Assembly: GCF_014201335.1 (NCBI RefSeq)
Contig: NZ_JACHEB010000014.1
Coordinates: 62,001 to 126,000 of the forward strand
Direction: 5' to 3'
DNA: 64,000 bases
DNA from: Tunturiibacter gelidiferens
GTDB lineage: Bacteria; Acidobacteriota; Terriglobia; Terriglobales; Acidobacteriaceae
Notes under the pieces: generated by a model
The model's database searches: none
The model's input: the letters and a program-made list of their open reading frames with translations, nothing else
What the model was told of the DNA's origin: nothing
Translations under genes and position numbers: made by a program
Part shown: piece by piece, positions 50,797-60,749 of the stretch
How positions within the stretch are numbered: position 1 is the stretch's first letter
Layout: every line of letters starts with the position of its first letter

Positions 50797-53700
50797 CTAC
50801 TTGTAGAGCAGGTAAGCTTCGCGCCGGTGCTCAAAAGCGCTCAGGTCCTTCTCCCATCCGGCCGCGATCTTACGTGGATCGTCCATATTCGTCAGCGCCT
50901 GCATCGTATCCACATTCGTGACCAAATATGCGGCTTTGGTCAACTGAAACTCGGGATAAAGATGGTGGAGCGCGCTAAGCAGTTCAATCCCCATCTCCGG
51001 GGAATTGAATGCGCGTCGGTCTGTTATGGTGAACGCGACTCCAGGGATCGTCTTCCCATGCGAGGGGTAGTGGTTGGAATCCTCCGCAACGGCAAAACTC
51101 GTCGGCACAAAGCTCACGCCGAGAATTTTGCGCCCGGTTAGGTATGCAGCAAGCTCCGACGCATTAATGTACGGTGCTCCAATATGCTCGTACGGCTTGT
51201 CTGTTCCACGACCGACTGAGATGTTAGTCATTTCAGTCAGGCCCACCGCAGGGTACAGAGTAGCGGCCGCCGGAGTTCGAAGACTTGGACTTGGATTTGT
51301 CCACTTCAGCCCCGTTTCATCAAAATATTGTTCTCTTGACCAATTTTGCATCGGCACAACAGTCAGCTGGGCATGGATAGGTACCAGGATGTTGTTCGAA
51401 GTTGCGCTGGGAATTCGTCGTTCGCTGTTGAAGTAGAGGGCAAGTTCTCCAAGCGTCATTCCATTGCGAACGGGCATCGGCATGTAGTTGTTGTAAGATT
51501 CCGCTCCAGCATCAGACACGGGTCCCTGCACAGCTATACCACCGTTGGGATTCGGCCGATCGAGCAGAATAATCTCGATGTGCGCCTGCGCCGCGGCCTC
51601 CAGAAAATATCCGACGAGTGCCTCATACGTATAGAACCGAACGCCGACATCTTGCAGGTCGATCACCACGGCATCGAGATCCTTCAGAGACTCCATGCTC
51701 GGATGGCGCTGTTCAGGTTTTGCGCCATAAAGACTCAGGATAGGAAGATTCGTCGCAGGGTCCACATCGTTACCGATCTTGACAATGTCTTTTGTCCCGA
51801 GAAGGCCATGCTCAGGCGAGAACAACGTCTTCAGTTCAACCTCAGGAAGACTGTGTTGCACAATATCGATAGTCCTTCGACCCTCACGATCGAGTCCGGT
51901 TTGGTTCGTCAGCAACCCCAGCCTCAGATGATTGCCATGACGCTTTGCAGCCTGCGCTAGGGCTTCGAAGTGAGTGGCCTCCAGCACATCCACTCCCGTC
52001 AGTGTCTGAGAGTCAACAACCGCGGTCGTGTGCTCAGCGCCAACTCGCAGCGCGCGAGCGGCAGCAGTTGCTACTTGCCCTCGCAACACCGAAATAGGTG
52101 GCGCTCCACGAGGATGAATTGCATTCGACAAAATAACCACGAAGCTGTCGCTCCCTGGATCCATCCATAGGGAAGTCCCGGTAAATCCCGTATGCCCGAA
52201 GCTCCCAATTGGAAAGACCTCACCGCGCGGCCGCGAAAACGCCGAGTTAATATCCCACCCGAATCCCCGTGCTGCCACTCCGGTCGTTGTCTTGCCATCT
52301 GCAGTAAAGATCGTCGCCCCTGAAACCGCGCCAGCGGGTTGTTCCGGCTCCGTCATCAACTTGAGCGTCGCCTGATCCAACGGAAAACTGCTTTGTCTTC
52401 CCGCTAATCGATCGAGCAGCGCCTGAGCAAACAACGCAATATCTCCCGCTGTAGAAAACACCCCCGCGTGTCCGGCAACTCCACCCATTCTTCGTGTAGT
52501 CGGGTCGTGCACTGTTCCACGAAGCAATCTGTCGTAGTCCGGATTCGTGAGTGCCGATCCTTCATTGTCATACGCGGTTGGCGCGATATTGGTAATCCAA
52601 ACACCAGGAACCCACCCACCTCGACTCCCCGGAGAGCCATCAGACTTGCAAGAAACATTCGTCGCGACCGGCAACGGAGAGGGAACAGACACGGCTGATC
52701 CGTGAAGCTCCTTGACCCCGCACGCGCTCAGAAACGGCAGATAACGAGTGTGCGTCATCCCCAATGGATTGAATATCTTTTCCTGCGCATACTCGTTCAA
52801 AGCTTGTCCGCTGATTCTTTCCACCAGCACGCCAAGCGTGATGTAGTTGATATCAGAATATTTGAAATGCGTGCCCGGCAGAGACTCCAAGGAGGCGCTC
52901 ATCGCCCGTTGCACACCCTCCGCTTTATCAGGAGCGACAAGTCCCCACGCATCCTTCAGGTCAAGATCTTCTGGCAAACCCGAGTAGTGCGTCAGCAACT
53001 CCCGAATCGTAACCGCCTGCTTCCCATTTGCCGCAAACTCGGGCAGATACTTCGCCACTGGATCGTCGAACTGAAGCTTATGAGCCTCATAAAGCTGCAT
53101 CACTGCCGTAGCCGTAACCAGGCACTTCGTCAGCGACGCCATATCGAAGACGGTATCTTCCGTCATCGGTTCCACAGTGGGTTCAAGCGCGCGATTCCCG
53201 TACGACTTTTCAAAGACAGTCTTCCCGTCGTGATTGACAAGCACCACTGCACCCGGAAGCTTCTTAGTGCTTATCGCCTCATTCAACAGCGTAGAAACCG
53301 CACTGAAATCGTAGCTCTCATGAGAGTCCGTTTGAGTCTCCGCAGCAATGTCGCGTGATGAGAGAAAAAAAGGAGCAGCGAATAACAATAAAATAACGAC
53401 CTTCGCAGCAGTCTTTTGCGGCGACTTGTCAGCTCGATGCCCAGGGAACAAAAGACTGCCGAGGGACCCCACCACAAACGTAACGACCGATCCGATCAGC
53501 ACATACCAGGTGAACGCAATATGCGGAATCGTGATCGGCCCAACCTTGATCACACCCGGAGAGAGCCAAAGCAAAAGGTTCAGCCCAAACCCACAGATCA
53601 TTCCAAGAATCGCCCCCGTCTGCGTTGCGTAGCGGGTCAGCGTCCCTAGTAGAAACACACCCAGTAAAGCACCATAAGCTACCGAAGCAATCGACAACCC

Positions 53701-54933
53701 AACCTCTACCACGTGGCCCTTACCCCCAGCGAATACGCTATACACAGCCACTCCAAACAACACCAGCGCCCACACCACCGTGCTCGAGCGCGAGATCATC
53801 ATCCGTTCGCGTTCATCCGCCTCTGGCCTCCAGTGCATATAAAAATCCACCACAGTCGTGGAAGAAAGGGAATTCAGCGCCGCACTTAGATTTGACATCG
53901 CCGCAGCGAGAATCGCAGCGACCAACAGCCCGGCGATCCCGATCGGCATCTCGCGCACAATAAACGTTGGGAAGATTCGGTCCGCCGAAGCGAACACCGT
54001 CGGATGCAGCCCATAGAAAACATAGAGTCCCACACCGATCAGCAGGAAAAGCGTGAACTGCATAAAGATCACAACGCCGCTCGAAAGTAACGCCAACCTT
54101 GACTCACGCAGGTTCCGCGCTGCCAACATTCGCTGCACCATCAACTGGTCCGTGCCATGAGAGGCCATCGTCAGGAACGTTCCCCCCAGCACTCCCGCCC
54201 AAAACGTGTAGCTCTGTGTCAGGTTGAGCGCGAAGTGGAACAGCCGAAACTTTCCCGCGGCCGCCGCAACTTCGTGAATATGCGACCATCCCCCAGGCAC
54301 ATGTGTCCCCAGCGTAAAAATCGCAACCATCGTACCGCCGACATAGATAGCCATCTGCACCACATCGGTCCAGATCACCGCCGCCATTCCACCTTCAAAC
54401 GTATAGAGCAACGTAAGAGCCGAAATGATCCCGATCGACAGCACATCGCGCGTCCCGATGGCGATCCCAATCACGATGCTCACGGCGAACACCCGCACCC
54501 CTTCAGCCGCCGCCCGTGTCAACAGGAACAACCCTGCGGTGACCTTGTGCAACGTGTGTCCGAAGCGCTGATCGATCAACTGATACGCCGTCAGCATCCG
54601 GCCTTCAAAATACTTCGGCAGAAAGATGAGCGCCACCACCACGCGGCCCAGCATGTAGCCGATCACGATCTGCAAGAACCCAAAGTCCCCGGCGAACGCC
54701 ACGCCGGGAATACTGATGATCGTTAGCGTGCTGGTCTCCGCCGAGACGATAGACAACGCAATTGCCCACCAGGGAATTGTTTGATCCGCAAGAAAGTATC
54801 TCCGGAGTGATCTCGTGTTCGGATCTTTGCCACTCCGAAAGCGCAGACCAAACAATGTGATACCGATCAGGTAGACGACGATCAGTGCAAGATCGAAGGG
54901 GTGAAGGCGCGTAGGAACTGCGGCAGCATACAT
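50797..54933 (-). CDS. Fusion of sodium:solute symporter, serine beta-lactamase-like hydrolase and NamZ (DUF1343)
   Basis: A 1378-residue protein in one uninterrupted frame. Residues 1-500 are an SSS-family symporter with 13 or so helices (RRYFLADQTIPWW, SHGTDQLMVQRMLAARN). Residues 508-530 form a signal-like helix (VVILLLFAAPFFLSS). Residues 540-970 are a class C beta-lactamase-like hydrolase with SLTK (Ser600), YSD in place of YxN, and HTG. Residues 975-1378 are a NamZ/GH171 exo-muramidase domain with FSPEHGLLG and LLDRPNPNGG. The hydrolase domains would be periplasmic. It likely releases and imports a cell-wall sugar such as MurNAc. Confidence 0.88.
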   Translation of the reverse strand: MYAAAVPTRLHPFDLALIVVYLIGITLFGLRFRSGKDPNTRSLRRYFLADQTIPWWAIALSIVSAETSTLTIISIPGVAFAGDFGFLQIVIGYMLGRVVVALIFLPKYFEGRMLTAYQLIDQRFGHTLHKVTAGLFLLTRAAAEGVRVFAVSIVIGIAIGTRDVLSIGIISALTLLYTFEGGMAAVIWTDVVQMAIYVGGTMVAIFTLGTHVPGGWSHIHEVAAAAGKFRLFHFALNLTQSYTFWAGVLGGTFLTMASHGTDQLMVQRMLAARNLRESRLALLSSGVVIFMQFTLFLLIGVGLYVFYGLHPTVFASADRIFPTFIVREMPIGIAGLLVAAILAAAMSNLSAALNSLSSTTVVDFYMHWRPEADERERMMISRSSTVVWALVLFGVAVYSVFAGGKGHVVEVGLSIASVAYGALLGVFLLGTLTRYATQTGAILGMICGFGLNLLLWLSPGVIKVGPITIPHIAFTWYVLIGSVVTFVVGSLGSLLFPGHRADKSPQKTAAKVVILLLFAAPFFLSSRDIAAETQTDSHESYDFSAVSTLLNEAISTKKLPGAVVLVNHDGKTVFEKSYGNRALEPTVEPMTEDTVFDMASLTKCLVTATAVMQLYEAHKLQFDDPVAKYLPEFAANGKQAVTIRELLTHYSGLPEDLDLKDAWGLVAPDKAEGVQRAMSASLESLPGTHFKYSDINYITLGVLVERISGQALNEYAQEKIFNPLGMTHTRYLPFLSACGVKELHGSAVSVPSPLPVATNVSCKSDGSPGSRGGWVPGVWITNIAPTAYDNEGSALTNPDYDRLLRGTVHDPTTRRMGGVAGHAGVFSTAGDIALFAQALLDRLAGRQSSFPLDQATLKLMTEPEQPAGAVSGATIFTADGKTTTGVAARGFGWDINSAFSRPRGEVFPIGSFGHTGFTGTSLWMDPGSDSFVVILSNAIHPRGAPPISVLRGQVATAAARALRVGAEHTTAVVDSQTLTGVDVLEATHFEALAQAAKRHGNHLRLGLLTNQTGLDREGRRTIDIVQHSLPEVELKTLFSPEHGLLGTKDIVKIGNDVDPATNLPILSLYGAKPEQRHPSMESLKDLDAVVIDLQDVGVRFYTYEALVGYFLEAAAQAHIEIILLDRPNPNGGIAVQGPVSDAGAESYNNYMPMPVRNGMTLGELALYFNSERRIPSATSNNILVPIHAQLTVVPMQNWSREQYFDETGLKWTNPSPSLRTPAAATLYPAVGLTEMTNISVGRGTDKPYEHIGAPYINASELAAYLTGRKILGVSFVPTSFAVAEDSNHYPSHGKTIPGVAFTITDRRAFNSPEMGIELLSALHHLYPEFQLTKAAYLVTNVDTMQALTNMDDPRKIAAGWEKDLSAFEHRREAYLLYK

Positions 54934-55006
54934 TCGTGCCAGTGTATAGCGCCAGCGCCCCTAAACGCAGCATACTCGAGCCGTCACTTCAAATTCAGTG
55001 ACAGCT

Positions 55007-56350
55007 TCAGTACCCCTTTGCGTAAGCCTCTTCGGCTCGCAGAGCAAGCCCCCTCGCAACCGATGTGAATTCATTGCCCGTGCGGACTCGCGAGGAGGTA
55101 AATCTTGACTCGAAGATGCGCCGAACTGCCGGCACGAAGCTAGTTCCTCCAGTCAAAAACACGCGGTCGACCTCTCGTGTAGAGATGTTGCTGGTAGCGA
55201 GCAGCGTGTCCACGCATCTCTCGATCGATTCGAGGTCTTCAGCGATCCAACCTTCAAACTCAGCGCGCTCAACTGTCGCCACGAGATCCATGCTGCCGTC
55301 GCGGAATCGGAACTTGGCCGTTTCATGATTCGACAGATCGACTTTCAAACGCTGCACAGCCTGATGAAGCTGGTATCCAAGGTCCTCCTCGATCAGGTTG
55401 ATCAGCGCTTCGATCTTCTCTGGTTCTTGTGCCCGCGCCCGAGCGCTTTTCAGTATCTCGGCCACATTCCGTGTCTTCAGAAAAGAAAGATAATGCCAGC
55501 GTTCGAGATTGGCGTAAATCCAGGCCGGAGCTGCCGGGATAATGCTCGCCGGACGGTCTGGAGCATGAGCATAGGAACGTTCGAAGCTGTCCGAGCCCAG
55601 CGCTGGAGAGACCAACTTGCGAACAATTCTCGCATCGAAGCTATCGCCTGCCAACCCCAATCCGCTATTTCCTAAAAGATCCTTTGCCGTCCGTCCACGC
55701 GCACGAACACCAAGACCAACATGCAGCAGCGAGAAGTCGCTGGTACCCCCACCAAAGTCCCCAATCAGGATCAGTTCGTTGTGATCGAGAGTTGATTCGT
55801 ACGCGTAAGCCGCAGCAATCGGCTCCATCTCGAACTCGACCGACTCAAAACCTGCGTGAATAAACGCCTGTCGCAACCGCTGCACCGCGAAGTCATCGTC
55901 CTCAACGCTGTCGGCTCCCACGAATCGAACCGGCCGGCCCACCGTAGCCTGTCGAACAGGATGGCCAAACTGACGTTCAGCAGACAATCGCAGATCAGTA
56001 AGGATGCGCGAGATTAAATCCTCAATTGTGTACCGCCGTCCAAACACCTCTGTGCCGGTCAGTGTTCTGCTGGTTAGGTAAGACTTCAGCGACTGAACCA
56101 GCCGGCCCTTGTGTTCGGCATGAAGATAATGCTCAATCGCTTGTGGCCCCGTGAATCCCTTAATCTGCGTACGGCCGGAATGCTTATGCTGTTCCAGGTA
56201 AAGCACGGAACGAAACGACTCCGTAGCCGCTGCCGCAGTAGGGAAGGAAACCAGCTCCACTGTCCCGTCTCCGCGAGCAGATGCGATGGAGCTGTTCGTG
56301 GTGCCGAAATCGATTCCTAGTCTGGGGCCGATGGAGTGCGTCGAAAGCAT
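55007..56350 (-). CDS. Hsp70 family protein (YegD-like)
   Basis: A 447-residue protein with the Hsp70/actin-type ATPase fold but without the peptide-binding half of DnaK. The phosphate-1 motif is LGIDFGTTNSSIA, the phosphate-2 motif IGDFGGGTSDFSLL, and the adenosine loop FLTGGTSFVPAVRRIF. YegD-like proteins are poorly understood ATPases. It lies between the transporter-muramidase fusion and the GH20 gene, same strand, with about 56-73 bases on each side, so the three may be co-expressed. Confidence 0.88.
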   Translation of the reverse strand: MLSTHSIGPRLGIDFGTTNSSIASARGDGTVELVSFPTAAAATESFRSVLYLEQHKHSGRTQIKGFTGPQAIEHYLHAEHKGRLVQSLKSYLTSRTLTGTEVFGRRYTIEDLISRILTDLRLSAERQFGHPVRQATVGRPVRFVGADSVEDDDFAVQRLRQAFIHAGFESVEFEMEPIAAAYAYESTLDHNELILIGDFGGGTSDFSLLHVGLGVRARGRTAKDLLGNSGLGLAGDSFDARIVRKLVSPALGSDSFERSYAHAPDRPASIIPAAPAWIYANLERWHYLSFLKTRNVAEILKSARARAQEPEKIEALINLIEEDLGYQLHQAVQRLKVDLSNHETAKFRFRDGSMDLVATVERAEFEGWIAEDLESIERCVDTLLATSNISTREVDRVFLTGGTSFVPAVRRIFESRFTSSRVRTGNEFTSVARGLALRAEEAYAKGY

Positions 56351-56406
56351 GGTCTTTTAGATTGCCAGATCTCCCGACGAGTGCGCCACCTACTCTTACA
56401 AATAAC

Positions 56407-58575
56407 TCACTTCGGCGCGGGAGCCGGAGCCGGCGGAGGTATTCCCAGATCGGCAGCCGGCGGAAGCGTATGAGTATCGGACCACTGACGTTGCGCACTG
56501 CGAAGTCTGTCGCTTCTGGCTTCCCATATCCCCACCGTGTAATCGTAGTGCTCGAGCACTGGACGCAGCCCATACGCACGGTTGGAGCGGTACCATGCCT
56601 GCTCGTACAGATCACGCAGCAGGGAATAGGCGTCAATGTAATCCTGAATTCGTCCATTCGCCCCATTGATGTCCGAGAGCTCACGGCTTACACTCATGCG
56701 CTGCTTCTTATCCGTCGTGTTCTGCATCGCGTAGGCGCGCTGGTAACCCTCCGAAATCTCTTCGGCCAATTGAAACTTCAGACCGATCAGATCCATCCTC
56801 CGCGCTCCCAACTCCAGTGCGTCGATGGCCGCAGTCTCGCGCAGCGTCGTAGGCGCAGTCGGATAAGAGTCCGCCGGATCATAAGCTTTAGGCCCTGCCG
56901 AAACTGGCGCTGGTGCCGGCGCAGCAGCCCTCGCCTGTGCAATCAAAGTCAGCGCCCGCTCCGCATGCAGTCGCAACTCATGCGCATACGGAAGCACCTG
57001 CGCCCCAATCCTCAGCCCATCCTTCGACATCGGGTCCAGCCAGAAGATGCTGTTCGTTCCATCGCCTTCCTTCGCCTGATCTTTCAGCACCGAATGAGCC
57101 AGCATCATCTCCTTCTGCGCCTCATTCAGATCGCCCGTTGCGTCGCCATGAAACACCTGAGCATAAGAATCCTGGAAGTCCGGAATCGACGACTCCCCCT
57201 TCTGCCAGGCCGCCGCGGCACCAAAGAGAATCCCATACCAATCCTGGTTGAAGAGTCCTTCGCCGTCGTCGTTCCAGATCGTGTTCAGCTGGCCCGTCGA
57301 CCCCAGCCGCTGCCCATCCGCAGTAAAGCGCTGAATATTGGCAAGCGCATAGTTATTGTTCGGATACACCCTGCGGAAGTTATTCACGCTCGGGGCCACC
57401 CAGGTCTCCATCCCCGCGTTTATAAACGGTGTCAAAAAGCGGTCGTAACCCCGGGGCTCCGGGTTGTAAACCCACGCAATCGCGATCGTGGAATCCTTGA
57501 ATGATTGCGGCAGGCCCTTCAGCAGATCCGGTGAATCCTGCGCGATATCTCCCCAGAAAAGGAACCGGCGATTGAGCGGCTTCAACTCCGTGACTATCCT
57601 TTGCAGAAAATCCAGATAAACCACCCCGAGCCCACGAGCATCCACATCTGACTTGGTCTGCCCCAGTCCAAGGTCGACCGTCTCATCCGCGCCGATATGC
57701 AAAAAGGGTCCCGGGTAGAGTGCCGCGAGTTCGGTAAACATCTGCTTGATCAGCGCAAGCGATCCCGGCTGCCCCGGCGCCAGCACCGCCCCATGCGGAG
57801 TCTCCGCCAGCGGCTGGTACTGCTCCCAATTCAAATTATGGTGGAGATGACCAAACGCCTCCTGCTCCGGCACCACATCAATATGATAGAGCCGCGCATA
57901 CGCCACCAGTTCTCTGGCCTCCTCAGCCGTAACACTTCCCCCCGGCGGCGCCATCAAAGGGTTCGACGCATACTGCTGCGTATGTTCGAAGTAAGGAGAA
58001 TAGAGATTGACCTTATAAGCAGCCAGCGTCCGAATCAGGTGTTTCTCAAACTCCAGCGTAGTCACCGGTCCCCGCGACAGGTCATCATCGAGCCCGCGGT
58101 ATTTCATCGCCGGCCAGTCCCTGATATTCGCCCCATGAAGCACGGCGCGCCCACCGTCGCCCTCAATTAGCTGCTTAACGGTCTGCGCTCCATAGAACAC
58201 CCCGGCAGCCGTATCCCCAATGACCGTCAGTCCGCCCCCACTCGCGGCGATCGCGTAGCCCTCCGCCTTCATCTCCTCGGTAAACCGAGAGTCGGGGCGC
58301 GCCGCGAGCCGCGTTAGTTCGATCTGAACCCCAGTAGCCGAAGCAGCTTGAATACCACGTGTCTGTAGCGTCATCGCCAGATCGTCAGCAGCAAATTGAT
58401 CTTCCGCGGCGCAAGGGGCAGCACAGACGATGCGAACACCATGTGGCAGTGCTTGATCGGCCGTCGCACGAATCTCGCGCGGCATGGGAATCAACTTAAT
58501 AGAGGGTTGTGCCGAAGCAAAGGAGCCAAGCACGCCAAAGCCGACCAGCAGGGTACCGAGACGAAAAAAATACAT
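56407..58575 (-). CDS. Glycoside hydrolase family 20 beta-N-acetylhexosaminidase
   Basis: A 722-residue secreted enzyme. Residues 1-22 are a signal peptide (ending FASA). Residues 25-150 are the GH20b-like N-terminal domain (VIGDTAAGVFYGAQTVKQL), and the catalytic barrel carries the Asp297-Glu298 pair in FLHIGADETVDLG used in substrate-assisted catalysis. A long C-terminal helical region (about 500-722) ends in a Pro/Ala tail. It would remove terminal GlcNAc or GalNAc residues, from chitin fragments or muropeptides. It is the first gene of a minus-strand run with Hsp70-like and NamZ-fusion genes. Confidence 0.87.
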   Translation of the reverse strand: MYFFRLGTLLVGFGVLGSFASAQPSIKLIPMPREIRATADQALPHGVRIVCAAPCAAEDQFAADDLAMTLQTRGIQAASATGVQIELTRLAARPDSRFTEEMKAEGYAIAASGGGLTVIGDTAAGVFYGAQTVKQLIEGDGGRAVLHGANIRDWPAMKYRGLDDDLSRGPVTTLEFEKHLIRTLAAYKVNLYSPYFEHTQQYASNPLMAPPGGSVTAEEARELVAYARLYHIDVVPEQEAFGHLHHNLNWEQYQPLAETPHGAVLAPGQPGSLALIKQMFTELAALYPGPFLHIGADETVDLGLGQTKSDVDARGLGVVYLDFLQRIVTELKPLNRRFLFWGDIAQDSPDLLKGLPQSFKDSTIAIAWVYNPEPRGYDRFLTPFINAGMETWVAPSVNNFRRVYPNNNYALANIQRFTADGQRLGSTGQLNTIWNDDGEGLFNQDWYGILFGAAAAWQKGESSIPDFQDSYAQVFHGDATGDLNEAQKEMMLAHSVLKDQAKEGDGTNSIFWLDPMSKDGLRIGAQVLPYAHELRLHAERALTLIAQARAAAPAPAPVSAGPKAYDPADSYPTAPTTLRETAAIDALELGARRMDLIGLKFQLAEEISEGYQRAYAMQNTTDKKQRMSVSRELSDINGANGRIQDYIDAYSLLRDLYEQAWYRSNRAYGLRPVLEHYDYTVGIWEARSDRLRSAQRQWSDTHTLPPAADLGIPPPAPAPAPK

Positions 58576-58830
58576 GAGGACAAAGGTAAATCAGTTCTGC
58601 GACCTTTGCTGTTACCTATTCAGTTCCCGCCAAAATCTCAAAAAAATGTCAGCCATTCGTAAAATTTCCACAGAACAACGTATTTTCTCCGTGAATACCA
58701 CACAAATTATTCCTCTGTTCACATGACTTTGTGAGCATGGTTCAAAGAGCAAAGGAAGAAAGTTGGAGAGGCTAGAAGGCCTTCCCGCTCTCTTGTTGTC
58801 CTTGTGCCTTTCATATTTCTGCGAGGTTCC

Positions 58831-60669
58831 ATGACGAAGCAACTACGAGCGACCATGGCAGCGATATTGGTTATCAGTTCAATATCTCTCCAGGCGCAAA
58901 CGAGCACGGCAACACAGAAGACCGGTACGGCGACCGCTCACAAAAAGGCGCCAAAAGAGAGCCCGGTGGAGCGCCAGATCCGCGAACTGCGCGAGCAGAT
59001 GCAGGACCAGCAGGCTCAGATCGACGCTCTCAAACAGCAGAACGCCGACAAGGACGCGAAGCTTGCCGCCGCTCAGCAGGCCGCTCAGAGTGCTGAAGCT
59101 GCTGCTGCCAGTGCCACGGCTAAAGCGGACAGCCTCAGTTCAACCGTCTCGACCAATGCTGACGCCGTCTCCAGCCTGAACAGCACCGTGACCGACCTCA
59201 AGACCACCAACGTCGGCCTCGCGCAGACCATCAGCGATACCAAGAAGCAGTTGACCGACGAACTCGAGTCGCCTCTCGCCATCCACTACAAAGGCGTGAC
59301 CATCACTCCGGTAGCCTTCTTCGCGGCTGAAGGTGTTTACCGTCAGCGCGCGCTCAACGCCGACGTCAACACCCCCTTCAACTCCACCCCTTACCCCGGC
59401 GCGGGCCAGGCCCATACCAGCGAGCTCAACCTCTCTGGTCGTCAGAGCAGACTTGGTGCGCTCTTCCAAGCCAACCCCGGACCGTACCACTTCGCAGGGT
59501 ACGTCGAAGCTGACTTCCTCGGCGCAGGAGCCAGCAGCAACGAAAACCAGAGCAATAGCTACGTTCTCCGCCAGCGTCAGCTCTTCGGTCAGTTCGGAAC
59601 CAACAGCGGCTTTACTGTAACCGGCGGTCAGATGTGGTCACTCGTTACCGAAACCAAGAAGAGCACCGATAACCGCACCGAGGCCCTGCCCGCTACCATC
59701 GACGCGCAATACAACGTCGGTTTCAGCTGGGAGCGTCAGCCAGGTGTAAGGTTCCAGCAGAAGATCGGTGGATTCACGGCCGCCGCCTCACTTGAAGAAG
59801 CCGAAATCATCTACTCGGCAACCAATGCGAACTCTAACTTCTTCATCGGCAACGCAGGCGCGGGCGGTGGTCTCTACAACCTGACCGCGAATTACTCCAA
59901 CAACGTTGCGCCCGACGTGATCGTCAAAGGCACCTACGATATGGGCGCCGCCCACTTCGAAGCCGGTGGCTTGGTTCGCTGGTTCCGCGACCGCAACTAC
60001 CCCAACCAAACCCTCACCGTCCCATCCGCAGTGGGTGGAAATAACAACACCAAGGTCGGCGGCGGCTTCTTCGCCAACGCCCGCACGCCTGTCACTCACT
60101 ATGCGGACTTCGGTCTCCACTTCCTTGGCGGTACTGGCGTAGGCCGTTATGGTACTTCGACCTTGCCTGACGTCACAGCGCATCCCGATGGAACGCTCGA
60201 GCCCATCAAGAACTACCAGTTCCTCGGTACGCTCGAACTTCACCCGCAGAAGAAGCTTGATCTCGACCTCTACTACGGTACGGAATACGCGCAGCGTACA
60301 ACCTACCTCAGCACTGTCGGTGCAGATGCCGGCAAGCTGGTTGGTTATGCTCCTGTCACCAGCGCGAACACAGGTTGCGGTGTCGAGACGCTTCCAACAA
60401 CCCCAACCTCCGGTCTCGGCAGCATCGGCGTTGCCGGAAACCCCCCTTACAGCCCCGGTACACCTGCAAACTGCTTGGGTGCAACCCGTCAGATATCGGA
60501 ACTCACCGGCGAGTTCGTCTATCGCTTCTACAACAACCCCAAGTTCGGCCGTCTGCAGTATGCCATGCAATACAGCTACCTGCAGCGTGTCGGCTGGGCC
60601 GGTGTCGGTGGCGCCCCGAAGGCCAACAACAACATGGTCTTCACCAGCCTCCGTTACTACCTCCCGTAG
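58831..60669 (+). CDS. Outer-membrane porin with N-terminal coiled coil
   Basis: A 612-residue protein. A signal peptide (residues 1-23, ending LQAQ) is followed by a Lys/Ala-rich stretch, a coiled coil (about residues 45-80, RQIRELREQMQDQQAQIDAL) and an Ala/Ser/Thr-rich spacer, then a roughly 450-residue beta-barrel starting near LAIHYKGVTITPVAFF. The C-terminus ends FTSLRYYLP, a typical outer-membrane-type terminal strand. It resembles DcaP-like/OprP-like trimeric porins. The coiled coil probably reaches the peptidoglycan. The ATG follows GAGG by four bases. Confidence 0.82.
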   Translation: MTKQLRATMAAILVISSISLQAQTSTATQKTGTATAHKKAPKESPVERQIRELREQMQDQQAQIDALKQQNADKDAKLAAAQQAAQSAEAAAASATAKADSLSSTVSTNADAVSSLNSTVTDLKTTNVGLAQTISDTKKQLTDELESPLAIHYKGVTITPVAFFAAEGVYRQRALNADVNTPFNSTPYPGAGQAHTSELNLSGRQSRLGALFQANPGPYHFAGYVEADFLGAGASSNENQSNSYVLRQRQLFGQFGTNSGFTVTGGQMWSLVTETKKSTDNRTEALPATIDAQYNVGFSWERQPGVRFQQKIGGFTAAASLEEAEIIYSATNANSNFFIGNAGAGGGLYNLTANYSNNVAPDVIVKGTYDMGAAHFEAGGLVRWFRDRNYPNQTLTVPSAVGGNNNTKVGGGFFANARTPVTHYADFGLHFLGGTGVGRYGTSTLPDVTAHPDGTLEPIKNYQFLGTLELHPQKKLDLDLYYGTEYAQRTTYLSTVGADAGKLVGYAPVTSANTGCGVETLPTTPTSGLGSIGVAGNPPYSPGTPANCLGATRQISELTGEFVYRFYNNPKFGRLQYAMQYSYLQRVGWAGVGGAPKANNNMVFTSLRYYLP

Positions 60670-60689
60670 CAGCTTTCGCACCACATAAA

Positions 60690-60716
60690 AAAGGCACCCT
60701 TCGGGGTGCCTTTTTA
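60690..60716 (+). terminator. Terminator of the porin gene
   Basis: GGCACCC (60693-60699), a TTCG tetraloop and GGGTGCC (60704-60710), with an A-run before and TTTTTATT after. It is a strong intrinsic terminator and probably works in both directions, also ending msrB. Confidence 0.9.
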
Positions 60717-60749
60717 TTCTCTAAAGTGACTTGATACTACGGCGCCAGC

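Noticed and set aside
56281..57504. Plus-strand 407-codon frame across the Hsp70 and GH20 genes
   Set aside because: It is antisense to two well-supported genes, is extremely Arg/Pro-rich and crosses the gap between them.
59788..60684. Minus-strand 298-codon frame opposite the porin
   Set aside because: It covers the porin barrel region and runs into the terminator; no domain is visible.
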